DNA of 56,137 bases from Microcaldota archaeon. Lineage in GTDB: Archaea > Micrarchaeota > Micrarchaeia > Micrarchaeales > Micrarchaeaceae. The notes under the pieces were generated by a model, which did not search any database, was not told the origin of the DNA, and saw only the letters and a program-made list of their open reading frames with translations. The stretch is from assembly GCA_021806095.1 (NCBI GenBank), contig JAJZYD010000002.1, positions 1 to 56,137 of the forward strand, read 5' to 3'. The position numbers and the translations under genes were made by a program. Within the stretch, counting starts at the first letter, position 1; the number at the start of each line of letters is the position of its first letter. Positions 35,811 through 44,535 of the stretch are shown one piece after another.

Positions 35811-36563
35811 TTAAACACCATTAACTCCTATTTGTTTATCCACATTCTTATATATTTCTAAAAGTGAATCTTGCTGTATTTTTGATATTGTTTTTCCAGC
35901 TTCTTGTGCCATTGATATTGCTCTTTTTATTTCATCTTGCTTTATATCACCATCCATCTGAAGCAATAAAAGTTCACCATTTCTTGGTGATATTGCCATT
36001 GGCATATCACAGTCAGAATAATTATCTTCTATCATATTTAAATCAAGCAGTAATTCATCACCAACTTTTCCAACAGAAACTGCATAAACAATGTCTTTCA
36101 TATGTATTCCTGCATTCGCAAGTGCAACTGCAGCTGCGGTTATTCCTGCAGCTCTTGTACCACCATCACTCTGTAATATCTCTATAAATATATTTATTTC
36201 ACTTCCTGGAAAATCATTTACAAATATTATATTTTCAAATACCTCTTTTGTTACTTTTGATATTTCTATTGCTCTTCTATTTGGGCCACTTCTGCTGTGC
36301 TCACCTTTAGATGAAAAAGGGGCCATTGAATACCTACATTTTATTATTGCTTTTGTGGGATCTGCAAAATGTTTTGATATTGCTTTTTGAGGGCCAAAAA
36401 CCGCTGCGAGTACTATATTATTACCCCATTTTAAGAGTGCAGATCCATCAGCATTTTTTAATATACCTGCAGTTATTTTTATTGGTCTTAGTTGATTAAA
36501 ATCTCTACCATCAATTCTTTTTCCATTTATTATTAATTTTGGCGCGTTCGCTTTATTTGACAT
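35811..36563 (-). CDS. rrp41: Exosome complex catalytic subunit Rrp41
   Basis: Phosphorolytic 3'-5' exoribonuclease and polyadenylating subunit. The 250 residues show IDGRDFNQLRPI, GNNIVLAAVFGPQ, CRYSMAPFSSKGEHSRSGPNRR (phosphate/RNA-binding Arg), LQSDGGTRAAGITAA and LDLNMIEDNYSDCDMPMAI with the catalytic Asp. All features needed for activity are visible. Encoded 11 bp after rrp4 and overlapping or abutting rrp42. Start ATG 36563, preceded by GGTGT in the rrp4 tail region. Confidence 0.96.
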   Translation of the reverse strand: MSNKANAPKLIINGKRIDGRDFNQLRPIKITAGILKNADGSALLKWGNNIVLAAVFGPQKAISKHFADPTKAIIKCRYSMAPFSSKGEHSRSGPNRRAIEISKVTKEVFENIIFVNDFPGSEINIFIEILQSDGGTRAAGITAAAVALANAGIHMKDIVYAVSVGKVGDELLLDLNMIEDNYSDCDMPMAISPRNGELLLLQMDGDIKQDEIKRAISMAQEAGKTISKIQQDSLLEIYKNVDKQIGVNGV

Positions 36564-36574
36564 TTTTACACCAT

Positions 36575-37204
36575 TTATTGTTTAATAGAATTTAACTTTA
36601 ACATTTCTTCTTCTAGCATTACTTTTATTCTTTCTGTTAATCCCGTTGTATGTGCCTCATTCTCTATTTTCCTTATAGCTTCTGTTGCAACACTGATTGC
36701 ATCACCACGCAACCATATAATTCCATTAGTACCAACAACAATATTACATGCTGTGAGCTGTGCAATTTGCTCAACCATTGTATTACTGCGACCTACTATT
36801 CGCGGAACTTTTGTAGCTTTGACTTGAATTATTGTTCCACCGCGCAATGCTTTAGGATTCCATAATATTACTGTTTTATAATCTTCTACATCCTTAACAG
36901 ATGCAGATATAACATCTCCAACATTAAATCTTATATTATCATACTTATTACTTATAAGCAAGCCTCTACCAAAAAAGAAAAGCTCAACTTCATAAACATT
37001 GCCTTTTGATGATGTAATTATACCAACAACAGATTCATCAATTTTTGGTATCCAATTTCCTTCAAGTTGTATAATTGTCTTTTTTTCATCATCATACAAT
37101 CCAACAACCTTTGAATATATTTTGTTATTTTCTATATAAACATTTTCAGTTTTTTCAATCTCGTTCGGGGCAAGCATCCCAGGTAATATAATATTTCTCA
37201 TCAA
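36575..37204 (-). CDS. rrp4: Exosome RNA-binding cap subunit Rrp4
   Basis: Trimeric cap subunit that recruits RNA to the exosome. The 209 residues contain an N-terminal domain (ILPGMLAPNEIEK), a central S1 domain (about 55-110, VVGIITSSKGNVYEVEL, FNVGDVISASVKDVED) and a C-terminal KH domain (GGTIIQVKATKVPRIVGRSNTMVEQIA, VGTNGIIWLRGD). KH presence distinguishes it from Csl4, which has a zinc ribbon instead. First of the tight rrp4-rrp41-rrp42-eL43 run; SBDS lies 282 bp upstream. GAGGATGAT precedes the start. Confidence 0.95.
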   Translation of the reverse strand: MMRNIILPGMLAPNEIEKTENVYIENNKIYSKVVGLYDDEKKTIIQLEGNWIPKIDESVVGIITSSKGNVYEVELFFFGRGLLISNKYDNIRFNVGDVISASVKDVEDYKTVILWNPKALRGGTIIQVKATKVPRIVGRSNTMVEQIAQLTACNIVVGTNGIIWLRGDAISVATEAIRKIENEAHTTGLTERIKVMLEEEMLKLNSIKQ

Positions 37205-37486
37205 ATCATCCTCTTTTCCTATAAATATTGAAATCTTTTAATATAGTAAACATCTTAATTATTAATATATTAAATATAAATAAAAATAATACAAAATGAA
37301 TATAAAAATAAATATAAATAACAAAATCATCAGGCAATTAAGATATATTTGCATTTGTAATTAATATTTATAATTTATACATTAAAATAAAAATAATAAA
37401 AAAAATTTATATATAAGTTATAGCATAAACAAATATATAACTTACTCATTACTTATTTTACCTAATTATTAATTATATTTATTTTT
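37205..37486. other. AT-rich intergenic region upstream of rrp4
   Basis: 282 bp of very AT-rich sequence between SBDS (upstream on the minus strand) and rrp4. No ORF or RNA is seen. GAGGATGAT next to the rrp4 start is a ribosome binding site. The spacing suggests that the exosome run has its own promoter rather than depending only on the SBDS promoter. Confidence 0.45.
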
Positions 37487-38167
37487 TTAGAGCATTCTTG
37501 TTATAACTTTACCTTGTGTTGCCTTATTCATTCTATCAAAAAATTCTCCTTGCATTCCGGCTGGAAATTCTACAACAACCTTTAAATCACCATTTGATTG
37601 CCATTCTTCTGACTTCATACCGTACTGCTTTACTATCCCAAAACATCTATTAGCAAATTCAGCAGGTATTATAACCTCTATTTTTGTATTTGTAAATTTG
37701 ATTGGAAGGATAGGAGCAAGTTTCTTTACTATCTCATCAATTTGTTCATTTACATTTTTAAATGGATCGATAGAAACTTTTGCTTCTTTCATAGCATTTT
37801 CGATTCTTAATGGTGGATTTGGTAAATTTGTCCTTGGGTCAATAGAATTTCTTGATATTATCATAATAATCTGCTTTTTCTTTTCTTCAACAAGTTTTGC
37901 TCTCTGCTCTGTTGTTATAGGAACCTCCCCTTTCTTTAAAATTGCATCAACAACTTTAGCTATATCTGTAGTACCAAAAGCTTTTTTTATCTTTTCTTCG
38001 CTTTGGCGTTCACCTTTTTTTGCATCTTTAAATATTTCCTCATCTTCTACAACACTTAATGGATCACTTCTTTTACCAGTAACATATTCGTAAGCCATAT
38101 CTGCATCTGCCAATATTTCAAACTCATCATTATTTACTTTACATTTTATTACAACACTTTTACTCAT
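37487..38167 (-). CDS. sdo1: SBDS/Sdo1 ribosome maturation protein
   Basis: Archaeal SBDS homologue, acting with an EF-2-like GTPase in large-subunit maturation and aIF6 release in the known family. The 226 residues show three domains: N-terminal FYSH ([26 protein letters not shown]), a helical middle ([44 protein letters not shown]), and a C-terminal ferredoxin-like fold ([26 protein letters not shown]). Conserved linkage upstream of rrp4 and downstream of psmA is typical of archaea. Confidence 0.95.
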   Translation of the reverse strand: MSKSVVIKCKVNNDEFEILADADMAYEYVTGKRSDPLSVVEDEEIFKDAKKGERQSEEKIKKAFGTTDIAKVVDAILKKGEVPITTEQRAKLVEEKKKQIIMIISRNSIDPRTNLPNPPLRIENAMKEAKVSIDPFKNVNEQIDEIVKKLAPILPIKFTNTKIEVIIPAEFANRCFGIVKQYGMKSEEWQSNGDLKVVVEFPAGMQGEFFDRMNKATQGKVITRML

Positions 38168-38350
38168 ATTATCACTTTTAAGTTATAATATAATAAATTA
38201 ATATAATATATTAATATTATATATCTTTCAGTTTAGATGCAGTTATCGTTCGAGTTATTTTTATAATATTATCTAACTCTGCAAGCAGGAGTCCTCTTTA
38301 AGATAAGGCGAGTTTATTGAAAAAGACTAGAAATAAAAAATAAAAAAGAT
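38168..38350. other. Intergenic region holding structured repeat element B
   Basis: 183 bp between psmA and SBDS, both on the minus strand. AAAGTGATA just before the SBDS start is its ribosome binding site. At 38269-38306 lies a hairpin-forming element that shares a 20-mer with 33222 (described separately). Nothing else is recognised. Confidence 0.45.
38269..38306 (+). other. Structured element B, second copy of the 20-mer found at 33222
   Basis: TTATCTAACTCTGCAAGCAG (38269-38288) differs from 33222-33241 at one base. TTATCT pairs with AGATAA at 38301-38306, and inside it CTCTGC and GCAGGAG can form a small hairpin with a bulge. The closing stem is shorter and the loop smaller than in copy A, so only the 5' half is conserved. 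The orientation relative to flanking genes differs between copies, which argues against a simple promoter motif. Confidence 0.45.
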
Positions 38351-39046
38351 TTAAAGATATTTCTTAATTTTTTCTGGAGAAAATAGACTATAACCTTCAT
38401 CCTTTGAAATTGTTGCAATATCCATATTAAGCTCATTTATCTTTTGATCAACTACTTTTTTTATTACGCTTATACCTAAAGTTATTGTATCATCAACAGA
38501 CATATCTGTTTTATATTCTTTTGTAAGAAGTTCTTGAGCTTGGATTTTGCCTTGACCTATTGCATCTGCCATATAACCAAGAAATGAGGCTCCAGCATCA
38601 ATCTCATAAAGCTTTGGAGAATTATCATATCCCCCTATAAGCAATGAAATTGCATAAGGTCTTAAGCCGCCATATTGAGTGGCGACCTGCATCTCTTCAG
38701 ATACTTCTTTTGCTATTGCTTCAACTGATTCTGTTTCGTTATACACCATTCTATGCGTTTGTGTATGCACCCTCATTATATTTATTAGATGCAATCCATC
38801 AGAAACCAATCCGCTATAAGTAACGCCTATATTTGCGTCTATTCTAAAAATCTTTTGAACTGTACTTGGTATTGCTAATGGCTCTGTTATACTTTTATGT
38901 GCTATAAGCACAACTGCATCATCAGATAATAATCCAAGCGATGTTGCTCCTTTTCTAACCGCCTCTCGCGCATAATCTACTTGAAAAAGTCTTCCATCAG
39001 GACTAAACATTGCACCTCTATCATATGCTTGCATATTTGGATACAT
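38351..39046 (-). CDS. psmA: Proteasome subunit alpha
   Basis: Structural and gating alpha subunit of the archaeal 20S proteasome. The 231 residues include the N-terminal gate and signature YDRGAMFSPDGRLFQVDYAREAV, KGATSLGL, VYSGL-type ATYSGLVSDG, QVATQYGGLRPYAISLLIGG and GYMADAIGQGK. It has no propeptide or catalytic Thr, as expected for alpha. The C-terminal KKYL lacks the HbYX motif seen in the ATPase partner, which is normal. Upstream of SBDS in the conserved archaeal order. The beta subunit is not in this window. Confidence 0.96.
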   Translation of the reverse strand: MYPNMQAYDRGAMFSPDGRLFQVDYAREAVRKGATSLGLLSDDAVVLIAHKSITEPLAIPSTVQKIFRIDANIGVTYSGLVSDGLHLINIMRVHTQTHRMVYNETESVEAIAKEVSEEMQVATQYGGLRPYAISLLIGGYDNSPKLYEIDAGASFLGYMADAIGQGKIQAQELLTKEYKTDMSVDDTITLGISVIKKVVDQKINELNMDIATISKDEGYSLFSPEKIKKYL

Positions 39047-39162
39047 ATTTTCACCTTAAAATATAAACATTAATTAATGAGAATAATTTTAATAAATTTA
39101 AATTATTTAACAATTATAATTTATATAACTATCTTTTAATTTTAACAAAAGATAAATATAAA

Positions 39163-39672
39163 TTATTTTATTTGTTCAATTTTAATTTCGCGCTCAGCTG
39201 GTACTATTTTATAACCTGCATTTTGGAAATGCAGTGCAAGCTCCCTACCTTCATAAAAATGATGTAAAAATATCGCAATTGCCGAAGCTTCGCAATGCGG
39301 TTGTGTTGTTATGCTTACATTAAAATCAGAATTATTTAATATTGTCTTATTAACTTCTTCAGATGAAACGATCAATAATAAATTTTTATAATTTCTTATT
39401 ATATTACCAATATTTTGTAATGATTGACCATATTTAGTCAAATATATAACTTTATAAGTTTTTCTTGTATTGATAAAAGATTTCCAATTACTTATAAAAT
39501 TTATATTGAAGTTGCCACCCCATTTATTGTTTAATCTTGATATATATTTTATAAGTGTAGGGTTCTTTTTTGTAGTAAATGTTATTTCTGATGCACCAAA
39601 TGCACGCGATGTTAATGCGATATCAACCATCCTATCATAAGAATTTTTTCCAATTACTAATATAGATATCAC
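39163..39672 (-). CDS. trm56: tRNA (cytidine-56 2'-O)-methyltransferase aTrm56
   Basis: SPOUT-class enzyme that methylates the ribose of C56 in the T loop of archaeal tRNAs. About 169 residues: DIALTSRAFGASEITF, WGGNFNINFISNWKSFI, YLTKYGQSLQNI, SSEEVNKTILNNSDFNVSI, TTQPHCEASAIAIFLHHFYEGREL and KIVPAER follow the aTrm56 pattern in order. I place the start at GTG 39672 because GGTGGTGA lies a few bases upstream; TTG 39687 would put that motif inside the gene. Encoded upstream of psmA on the same strand, with 116 bp between. Confidence 0.9.
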   Translation of the reverse strand: MISILVIGKNSYDRMVDIALTSRAFGASEITFTTKKNPTLIKYISRLNNKWGGNFNINFISNWKSFINTRKTYKVIYLTKYGQSLQNIGNIIRNYKNLLLIVSSEEVNKTILNNSDFNVSITTQPHCEASAIAIFLHHFYEGRELALHFQNAGYKIVPAEREIKIEQIK

Positions 39673-39687
39673 TAAATTCACCACCAA

Positions 39688-40244
39688 ATTTTTTTAAATG
39701 CCTATCTTATGTTATATAAGCAAAAGCATTTATTCAATAATTTACAAACTTATTATTTAATTATTTAATAAGTTATAAATTATAAAAAAATATGATTAAA
39801 TAATAATTATTAAAAGATATTATAATGAAAAAACATAAAAAGCATTCTTAAAATTTTGTTTATATAACTACTTATTTTTATTCTTTATATTTATATTTTA
39901 TTTATATAAAATACAATAATATAATATATAATGAATTTATTTTAAAATTTTCATTATAATATTTAGAATTAGTATTTAATATTTTATAATATATTTATAT
40001 TTCATTGCAATATTCTATACTATTGCAAGAACCTCTAGTATTTTATATTTTATGCTGCTATTTATTATTGTATAATTACAGAATGCATAGTATTATTAGG
40101 GATTCACAAGTAAAAGAGAGAAAACTTTTCTTTCAATGCAGTTTATTTAATTCGTTTTAAAAGAAAAATATTAAAAGGTCAACATCCTAATATCATAATA
40201 ATTAATTATAATGATTAATATTATTAAAATATATAAGTGATAGA
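39688..40244. other. 557-bp intergenic region with possible structured RNA and promoter
   Basis: This is the longest gene-free stretch in the window, between divergent trm56 and the disulfide oxidoreductase. The left 300 bp are almost pure A/T. At about 40014-40096 composition changes: ATACTATTGC and GCATAGTAT can pair as a closing stem around about 65 bases, with AAGAACCTCTAG and ATGCTGCTAT inside. Further right, ATTAAAAGGTCAACATCCTAATATCATA (40169-40196 in segments) resembles the block before the gene at 24826. AAGTGATAG is the ribosome binding site for 40245. No ORF is supported. Confidence 0.45.
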
Positions 40245-40889
40245 ATGGAATTTATAAAAAATGAAGACAAAATAGAAATAAAGAAACTTTTAGACAGTAA
40301 GCTTACTAATGATGTAAATATTATTATTTTTACATCAAAAGATAAGTCAAAATGTATGTATTGTAAAGAAGCTGTTGCACTTTTAAAGGAGCTTAGTGTG
40401 CTTAACTCAAAGCTAAAGGTAACTGAATATGATGTAGTTGAGAATTTAAAGGAAGCAAAATTTATGGGTATTGATAAAGTTCCGGCTATTATTTTGGGAG
40501 GAAAGACAATTTACAATTTATATTATTTTGGTATACCAACAGGTTATGAATTTGCATCACTTATTGAAGATATAATAGATGTATCAACAGGTCAAACACG
40601 ACTAAGTGATGCAACGAAAAAAGCACTTAAAAAATTTAATAATCCAATAGATATTAAAATATTTGTTACTCCAACATGTCCATGGTGTCCAAAAGCGGTT
40701 AGGACTGCACATCAATTTTCTATAGAAAATAATAAAATAAAGAGCAGTATGATTGAAGCAACAGAATTTCCAGAATTATCGCAGAATTATGGAGTAATGG
40801 CAGTACCAAAAATAATAATAAATGATAAAGAATCATTTGAAGGTGCACAACCAGAAGAAGTATTCCTTAAATATTTAAGTAATATTTAA
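40245..40889 (+). CDS. pdo: Protein disulfide oxidoreductase (tandem glutaredoxin/thioredoxin fold)
   Basis: The 214-residue thermophile/archaeal PDO has two thioredoxin-fold units. The first has CMYC (Cys 37 and 40), the second CPWC (Cys 145 and 148), each followed by a cis-Pro segment (DKVPAII, MAVPKII). Proteins of this type catalyse intracellular disulfide formation and isomerisation. It is 50 bp upstream of a thioredoxin gene on the same strand, and the membrane oxidase VKOR is elsewhere in the window, making a plausible redox relay. No signal peptide, so cytoplasmic. Confidence 0.92.
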   Translation: MEFIKNEDKIEIKKLLDSKLTNDVNIIIFTSKDKSKCMYCKEAVALLKELSVLNSKLKVTEYDVVENLKEAKFMGIDKVPAIILGGKTIYNLYYFGIPTGYEFASLIEDIIDVSTGQTRLSDATKKALKKFNNPIDIKIFVTPTCPWCPKAVRTAHQFSIENNKIKSSMIEATEFPELSQNYGVMAVPKIIINDKESFEGAQPEEVFLKYLSNI

Positions 40890-40938
40890 ATATTTTTGTA
40901 TAACTTATATTGATAATAATATTTATTAGGTGTTAAAA

Positions 40939-41271
40939 ATGACTGTAAAAGATATTGATCAATCTGTTTTTGATGATGAAGTATTGAAATCAAACATACC
41001 CGTTGTGATAGATTTATGGGCAGAATGGTGTGGTCCTTGTAGAATCTACTCCCCAATATTTGAAGAATTATCAAAAAATTATGAAGAAAAAATAAAATTT
41101 GTAAGATTAAATGTCGATGATAATCCTATAATTGCAGAAAAATACAATATAATGAGTATACCAACAACATTGCTTATTATAGATGGTAAAGTAAAAGCAA
41201 TGCAAGTAGGTGCAATGCCAAAGGATATGGTAAAGAAATGGATTGATAATAATATTAATAAAAAATATTAA
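40939..41271 (+). CDS. trxA: Thioredoxin
   Basis: The 110-residue thioredoxin has the canonical WAEWCGPCR active site (Cys 31 and 34), [11 protein letters not shown], and the cis-Pro loop SIPTTLLII. The ATG at 40939 follows AGGTG; an upstream in-frame TTG at 40930 is less likely. It probably shares a transcript with the disulfide oxidoreductase. Reduction would come from a thioredoxin reductase not present in this window. The FNR-like flavoprotein at 21869 is not of the TrxB type. Confidence 0.95.
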   Translation: MTVKDIDQSVFDDEVLKSNIPVVIDLWAEWCGPCRIYSPIFEELSKNYEEKIKFVRLNVDDNPIIAEKYNIMSIPTTLLIIDGKVKAMQVGAMPKDMVKKWIDNNINKKY

Positions 41272-41360
41272 AACATAAAATAATCTATAATCTATATTCT
41301 AGATTCGTTACTTTTTAGTTTATCTTTATATTATTTATATAAATTTATTCAAGGATTACA

Positions 41361-42653
41361 ATGCAAGAGATTCCAACACCAAGGGGAATGAGGGACTTAA
41401 TGCCAAATGAAGCATTCTTTATGAATAAAATAATAAAAAAGATTGAATCTGTTTATTCAAAGTTTGGATTTCAAACGATAGATACACCACTCATTGAATC
41501 TTTGCAAATTATGAATGCTAAAAATGCCATTGGTGAAGATACAAAGCTTATATTTGAATTGAAACAAGAAGGATTTGCGCTTCGTTTTGATCAAACTATA
41601 TCACTTGCGCGCTATCTTGCTATGTATAAGGAACTTCCAATGCCATTTAAAAGATATGTGATAGGAAAAAGCTGGAGAAGAGATGAGCCACAAAAGTTAA
41701 GATATAGAGAATTTATTCAAGCAGATGTTGATATTGCAGGAAGCACTTCACTGGCTGCAGATGCGGAGGTTATAGCCGTTCAAGCTAAGGTAATAGAAGA
41801 ACTTAATTTAGATTACATTGTAAAAATAAATGATAGAAGATTTATATATGGATTTTTTTCATCAATAGGCATAAATGCGGAGCAGTCAATACATATAATG
41901 CGTGCAATAGATAAGTTAGACAAGATTGGAAAAGATGGTGTACTGAAAAGTATACAAAAAATAAATGGAATAGATAATGAAAAATTAAAGATTATAGATG
42001 AACTTATAAGTCAAGATAATACAAATGAAGATGTGCTTGCATTTATAAAGGCAAAAGAGTCCGAAAACAAATTAATTAAGGTTAGTGGAGAACTAATTGA
42101 ATTACTTGATATGCTTAAAAATTATAATCTGAAAGGAATTGTTAAATTAGATCTTTCTTTAATGAGAGGTATTGATTATTACAATAGTACTGTTGTTGAA
42201 TATTATGTAAACAATAAGAATATATTATCAGCAATAGGTGGTGGAGGAAGGTATGATAATTTAGTTGCAACTATTAGTAATAAAAAATCAGTGCCATTGG
42301 TTGGTACTAGTTTGGGAATCAGCAGAATTCTCGATATTTTAAATTTCTCGGATTCTCTAAAATTGAATGATGCAGAAATTTTTGTTGTTAATGTTAAGAA
42401 AAACAATTATATGTATGCTCTACAAATTGCAAATAAATTACGCTCGAATGGAATAGCAGTTGATATGAATATAATTGATAGAAATATATCAAATCAATTT
42501 TCATATGCTAATTCATTAAAATATAAATATATAGTTATTGTAGGAGATATTGAAGAAAAATTAAATAATTTAAAGGTAAGAAATCTCATCGATGGAACTG
42601 AGGAAACAATTACATTAAATGAAGCAATAGAAATGTTCCTTGGACATAAATAA
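41361..42653 (+). CDS. hisS: Histidyl-tRNA synthetase
   Basis: Class II aminoacyl-tRNA synthetase that charges tRNA-His. The 430 residues carry motif 1 (YSKFGFQTIDTPLIE), FALRFDQTISLARYLA, motif 2 (GKSWRRDEPQKLRYREFIQADVDIAG) and the histidine-A region RGIDYYNSTVVEYY. Motif 3 is AIGGGGRYDNLV with LGISRIL, and the C-terminal anticodon-binding domain (about 340-430) follows. RGIDYYN rather than the common RGLDYY is a conservative change. AAGGATTACA precedes the ATG. Confidence 0.95.
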   Translation: MQEIPTPRGMRDLMPNEAFFMNKIIKKIESVYSKFGFQTIDTPLIESLQIMNAKNAIGEDTKLIFELKQEGFALRFDQTISLARYLAMYKELPMPFKRYVIGKSWRRDEPQKLRYREFIQADVDIAGSTSLAADAEVIAVQAKVIEELNLDYIVKINDRRFIYGFFSSIGINAEQSIHIMRAIDKLDKIGKDGVLKSIQKINGIDNEKLKIIDELISQDNTNEDVLAFIKAKESENKLIKVSGELIELLDMLKNYNLKGIVKLDLSLMRGIDYYNSTVVEYYVNNKNILSAIGGGGRYDNLVATISNKKSVPLVGTSLGISRILDILNFSDSLKLNDAEIFVVNVKKNNYMYALQIANKLRSNGIAVDMNIIDRNISNQFSYANSLKYKYIVIVGDIEEKLNNLKVRNLIDGTEETITLNEAIEMFLGHK

Positions 42654-42691
42654 TTATAAATAAATTAAAAAAGTAAAAATAAGTTGAGTAT

Positions 42692-43231
42692 ATGGTAAAA
42701 TCAGATGTTGATAGAGTCACAGAAGAGAATATAGCAAAAGGCGGTGTTTTAGTAAGATTGTATTTTGATATTCAGGATAAAGAAGAAAATAAGTTACAGC
42801 CACTACTTGTAGATTTGATTAATAATGGACTTATGAAAGAAAAAGGGGTCGTTTACTGTTATGGTAGTATAGAAAAACCCCTTCTAATGAAAGATATTTA
42901 TATAACAAGCGGCACTGTTACTATGTTATTTGATAAGTTTATGCCTCTTATTGGAATTGTATTTAGATATGCACCTGCTGGAATAGAAATATTGAAGCCT
43001 GACAAAGAAATAAACTTTAAGATAAATGACCTTCAATCAATGCTTATGGACATATCGCAATTATCTCTTGATTATTCTAAATTTATACTTGAGAAAGTAC
43101 TTAAACCAGAAGAGATTGAAAATTTTAAAACTATTTTGGAAAATAGAGTTATGCTTGGAAAGCAACTACTTAAAGAGCAGAATATATTAGACAATATAAA
43201 TAAAGATTCAGATCCTAATAATAAAAAATAA
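42692..43231 (+). CDS. Conserved archaeal protein of unknown function
   Basis: The 179-residue soluble protein has a beta-rich N-terminal half (GGVLVRLYFDIQDKEENKLQP, GVVYCYGSIEKPLLMKDIYIT), then the segment APAGIEILKPDKEINFKINDLQ, and an alpha-helical C-terminus. The combination of an early YFD strand and a 'xxEILKPDE' segment before an amphipathic helix is one I associate with an uncharacterised archaeal family. No function is known to me. It lies 38 bp after hisS, with its own GTTGAGTATATG context, and may be co-transcribed with it. The C-terminal tail is Asn/Lys-rich and low-complexity. Confidence 0.75.
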   Translation: MVKSDVDRVTEENIAKGGVLVRLYFDIQDKEENKLQPLLVDLINNGLMKEKGVVYCYGSIEKPLLMKDIYITSGTVTMLFDKFMPLIGIVFRYAPAGIEILKPDKEINFKINDLQSMLMDISQLSLDYSKFILEKVLKPEEIENFKTILENRVMLGKQLLKEQNILDNINKDSDPNNKK

Positions 43232-43244
43232 TAAAAATATATTT

Positions 43245-44297
43245 TTAACAACCTTTTGAACTTGAACATATAAATGTTCCACAAGTGCCTATTCTGTTTT
43301 CTCTCATATATGCTGATTCTAATGAAATTGAATTTGTAGATAAAAAGGCGTTTTCCGTTGTTGATGATATTATATCATCTGATATTACATTCATAGTTAT
43401 TATCAATGCAATTCCATTTGAAATTGAGCTATGTGAATATGCTGTATAAACTGCATCGTACAACGAAGGTGTTGAATTAGTTATATTTAAAGTAAGTTTA
43501 TATGGAGTTATAGCAGTTATATTTTGATATGTATCTGTTCCATTAGGAAATATACCTTCTAAATTATAATATGTATTATTATATTTAGTTGCTGTACAGT
43601 TTGATTCATTTGCATACATTTTTGTATAATTGACCATTATTGGATAATAAGTGCTTACTTTAAGTAAGTTTTCTGCTTTATCAAAATTACTAGTTTGTGT
43701 GCTTGAACTGTTAGAAGTTGAAGTAATATTTTTATTAGTTGTAGTTTTATTGGTTGTTATACTTATAGGTTTAATAGCGGTAATTGGTGCTGTTCCAAAG
43801 TTCGGTACAGTATTATTAACAAAAAGGATTCGTTGTACAGTTGGGGTCTCTAACAGACTAGAAGGAATTGGTATAAGGTCTACAACAAAATGATTATTGC
43901 TCACATTAGAAAGTTTTATTCTTAATGTTGAATATTTACTGCTTAAGTTAACATCGGTAAAATTATTAAATGGTATTTGTATAAGCATTGTAGGATTGAC
44001 AAATATAGGAAGCTTGGTAATTGCTAAAACTGCCTGTGTTGTAATATTTGAATAAGATAATAATTTCAAAGAATATTCATTACCATTTAATGATATTATT
44101 GTTGGTGTTGTAGTAAGTGTTATAGGTGTTGATTGATTTATAGATATAATATTTACATAATTTATATATAACGATATTATAGAATAAGCTACAAAAATAA
44201 TTACTAAAAATATAATTATAATAATACCATATTTAAAATATTTCAAATTTTTATTTTTTATTGCATCTTTTTTTGTAGTAGTTTTTATGACTTCCAT
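43245..44297 (-). CDS. Membrane-anchored secreted protein, Thr/Asn-rich
   Basis: The 350-residue protein has a Lys-rich cytoplasmic start, one N-terminal transmembrane helix (YFKYGIIIIIFLVIIFVAY and onward) and a beta-rich extracytoplasmic domain to about residue 180. A Thr/Asn/Ser linker and a second globular domain follow, with many N-x-S/T sequons. Its four Cys are ATKYN-adjacent NCT, GTCGTFIC and KGC. The extreme C-terminal Cys cluster may be disulfide-bonded. The start is set at ATG 44297, preceded by AAGGTGCAATT; the open frame to 44333 lacks a comparable site. The family is not recognised; surface location is inferred. It is convergent with the gene ending at 43231. Confidence 0.8.
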   Translation of the reverse strand: MEVIKTTTKKDAIKNKNLKYFKYGIIIIIFLVIIFVAYSIISLYINYVNIISINQSTPITLTTTPTIISLNGNEYSLKLLSYSNITTQAVLAITKLPIFVNPTMLIQIPFNNFTDVNLSSKYSTLRIKLSNVSNNHFVVDLIPIPSSLLETPTVQRILFVNNTVPNFGTAPITAIKPISITTNKTTTNKNITSTSNSSSTQTSNFDKAENLLKVSTYYPIMVNYTKMYANESNCTATKYNNTYYNLEGIFPNGTDTYQNITAITPYKLTLNITNSTPSLYDAVYTAYSHSSISNGIALIITMNVISDDIISSTTENAFLSTNSISLESAYMRENRIGTCGTFICSSSKGC

Positions 44298-44535
44298 AAT
44301 TGCACCTTTATTCTTATCAATTATTAAGAGCAAAATATTAAAAGATTACTATATTACTATATTATAATTATACAATCATATTCATTTTATTAATAATTGT
44401 ATTTATAAAAATTGTATTTATAAATTATGTTATATATAAATAATCTATTTATTTACACCTATTCACAAAATCGTATTCTGCATGCATGGCAAAGGATTAT
44501 ATTTTTTTGCAGTGATTTTATATCAGGTGACTTAT

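Noticed and set aside
37698-38093. 131-residue plus-strand ORF
   Set aside because: Antisense shadow of SBDS; composition is the mirror of its Lys/Glu codons.
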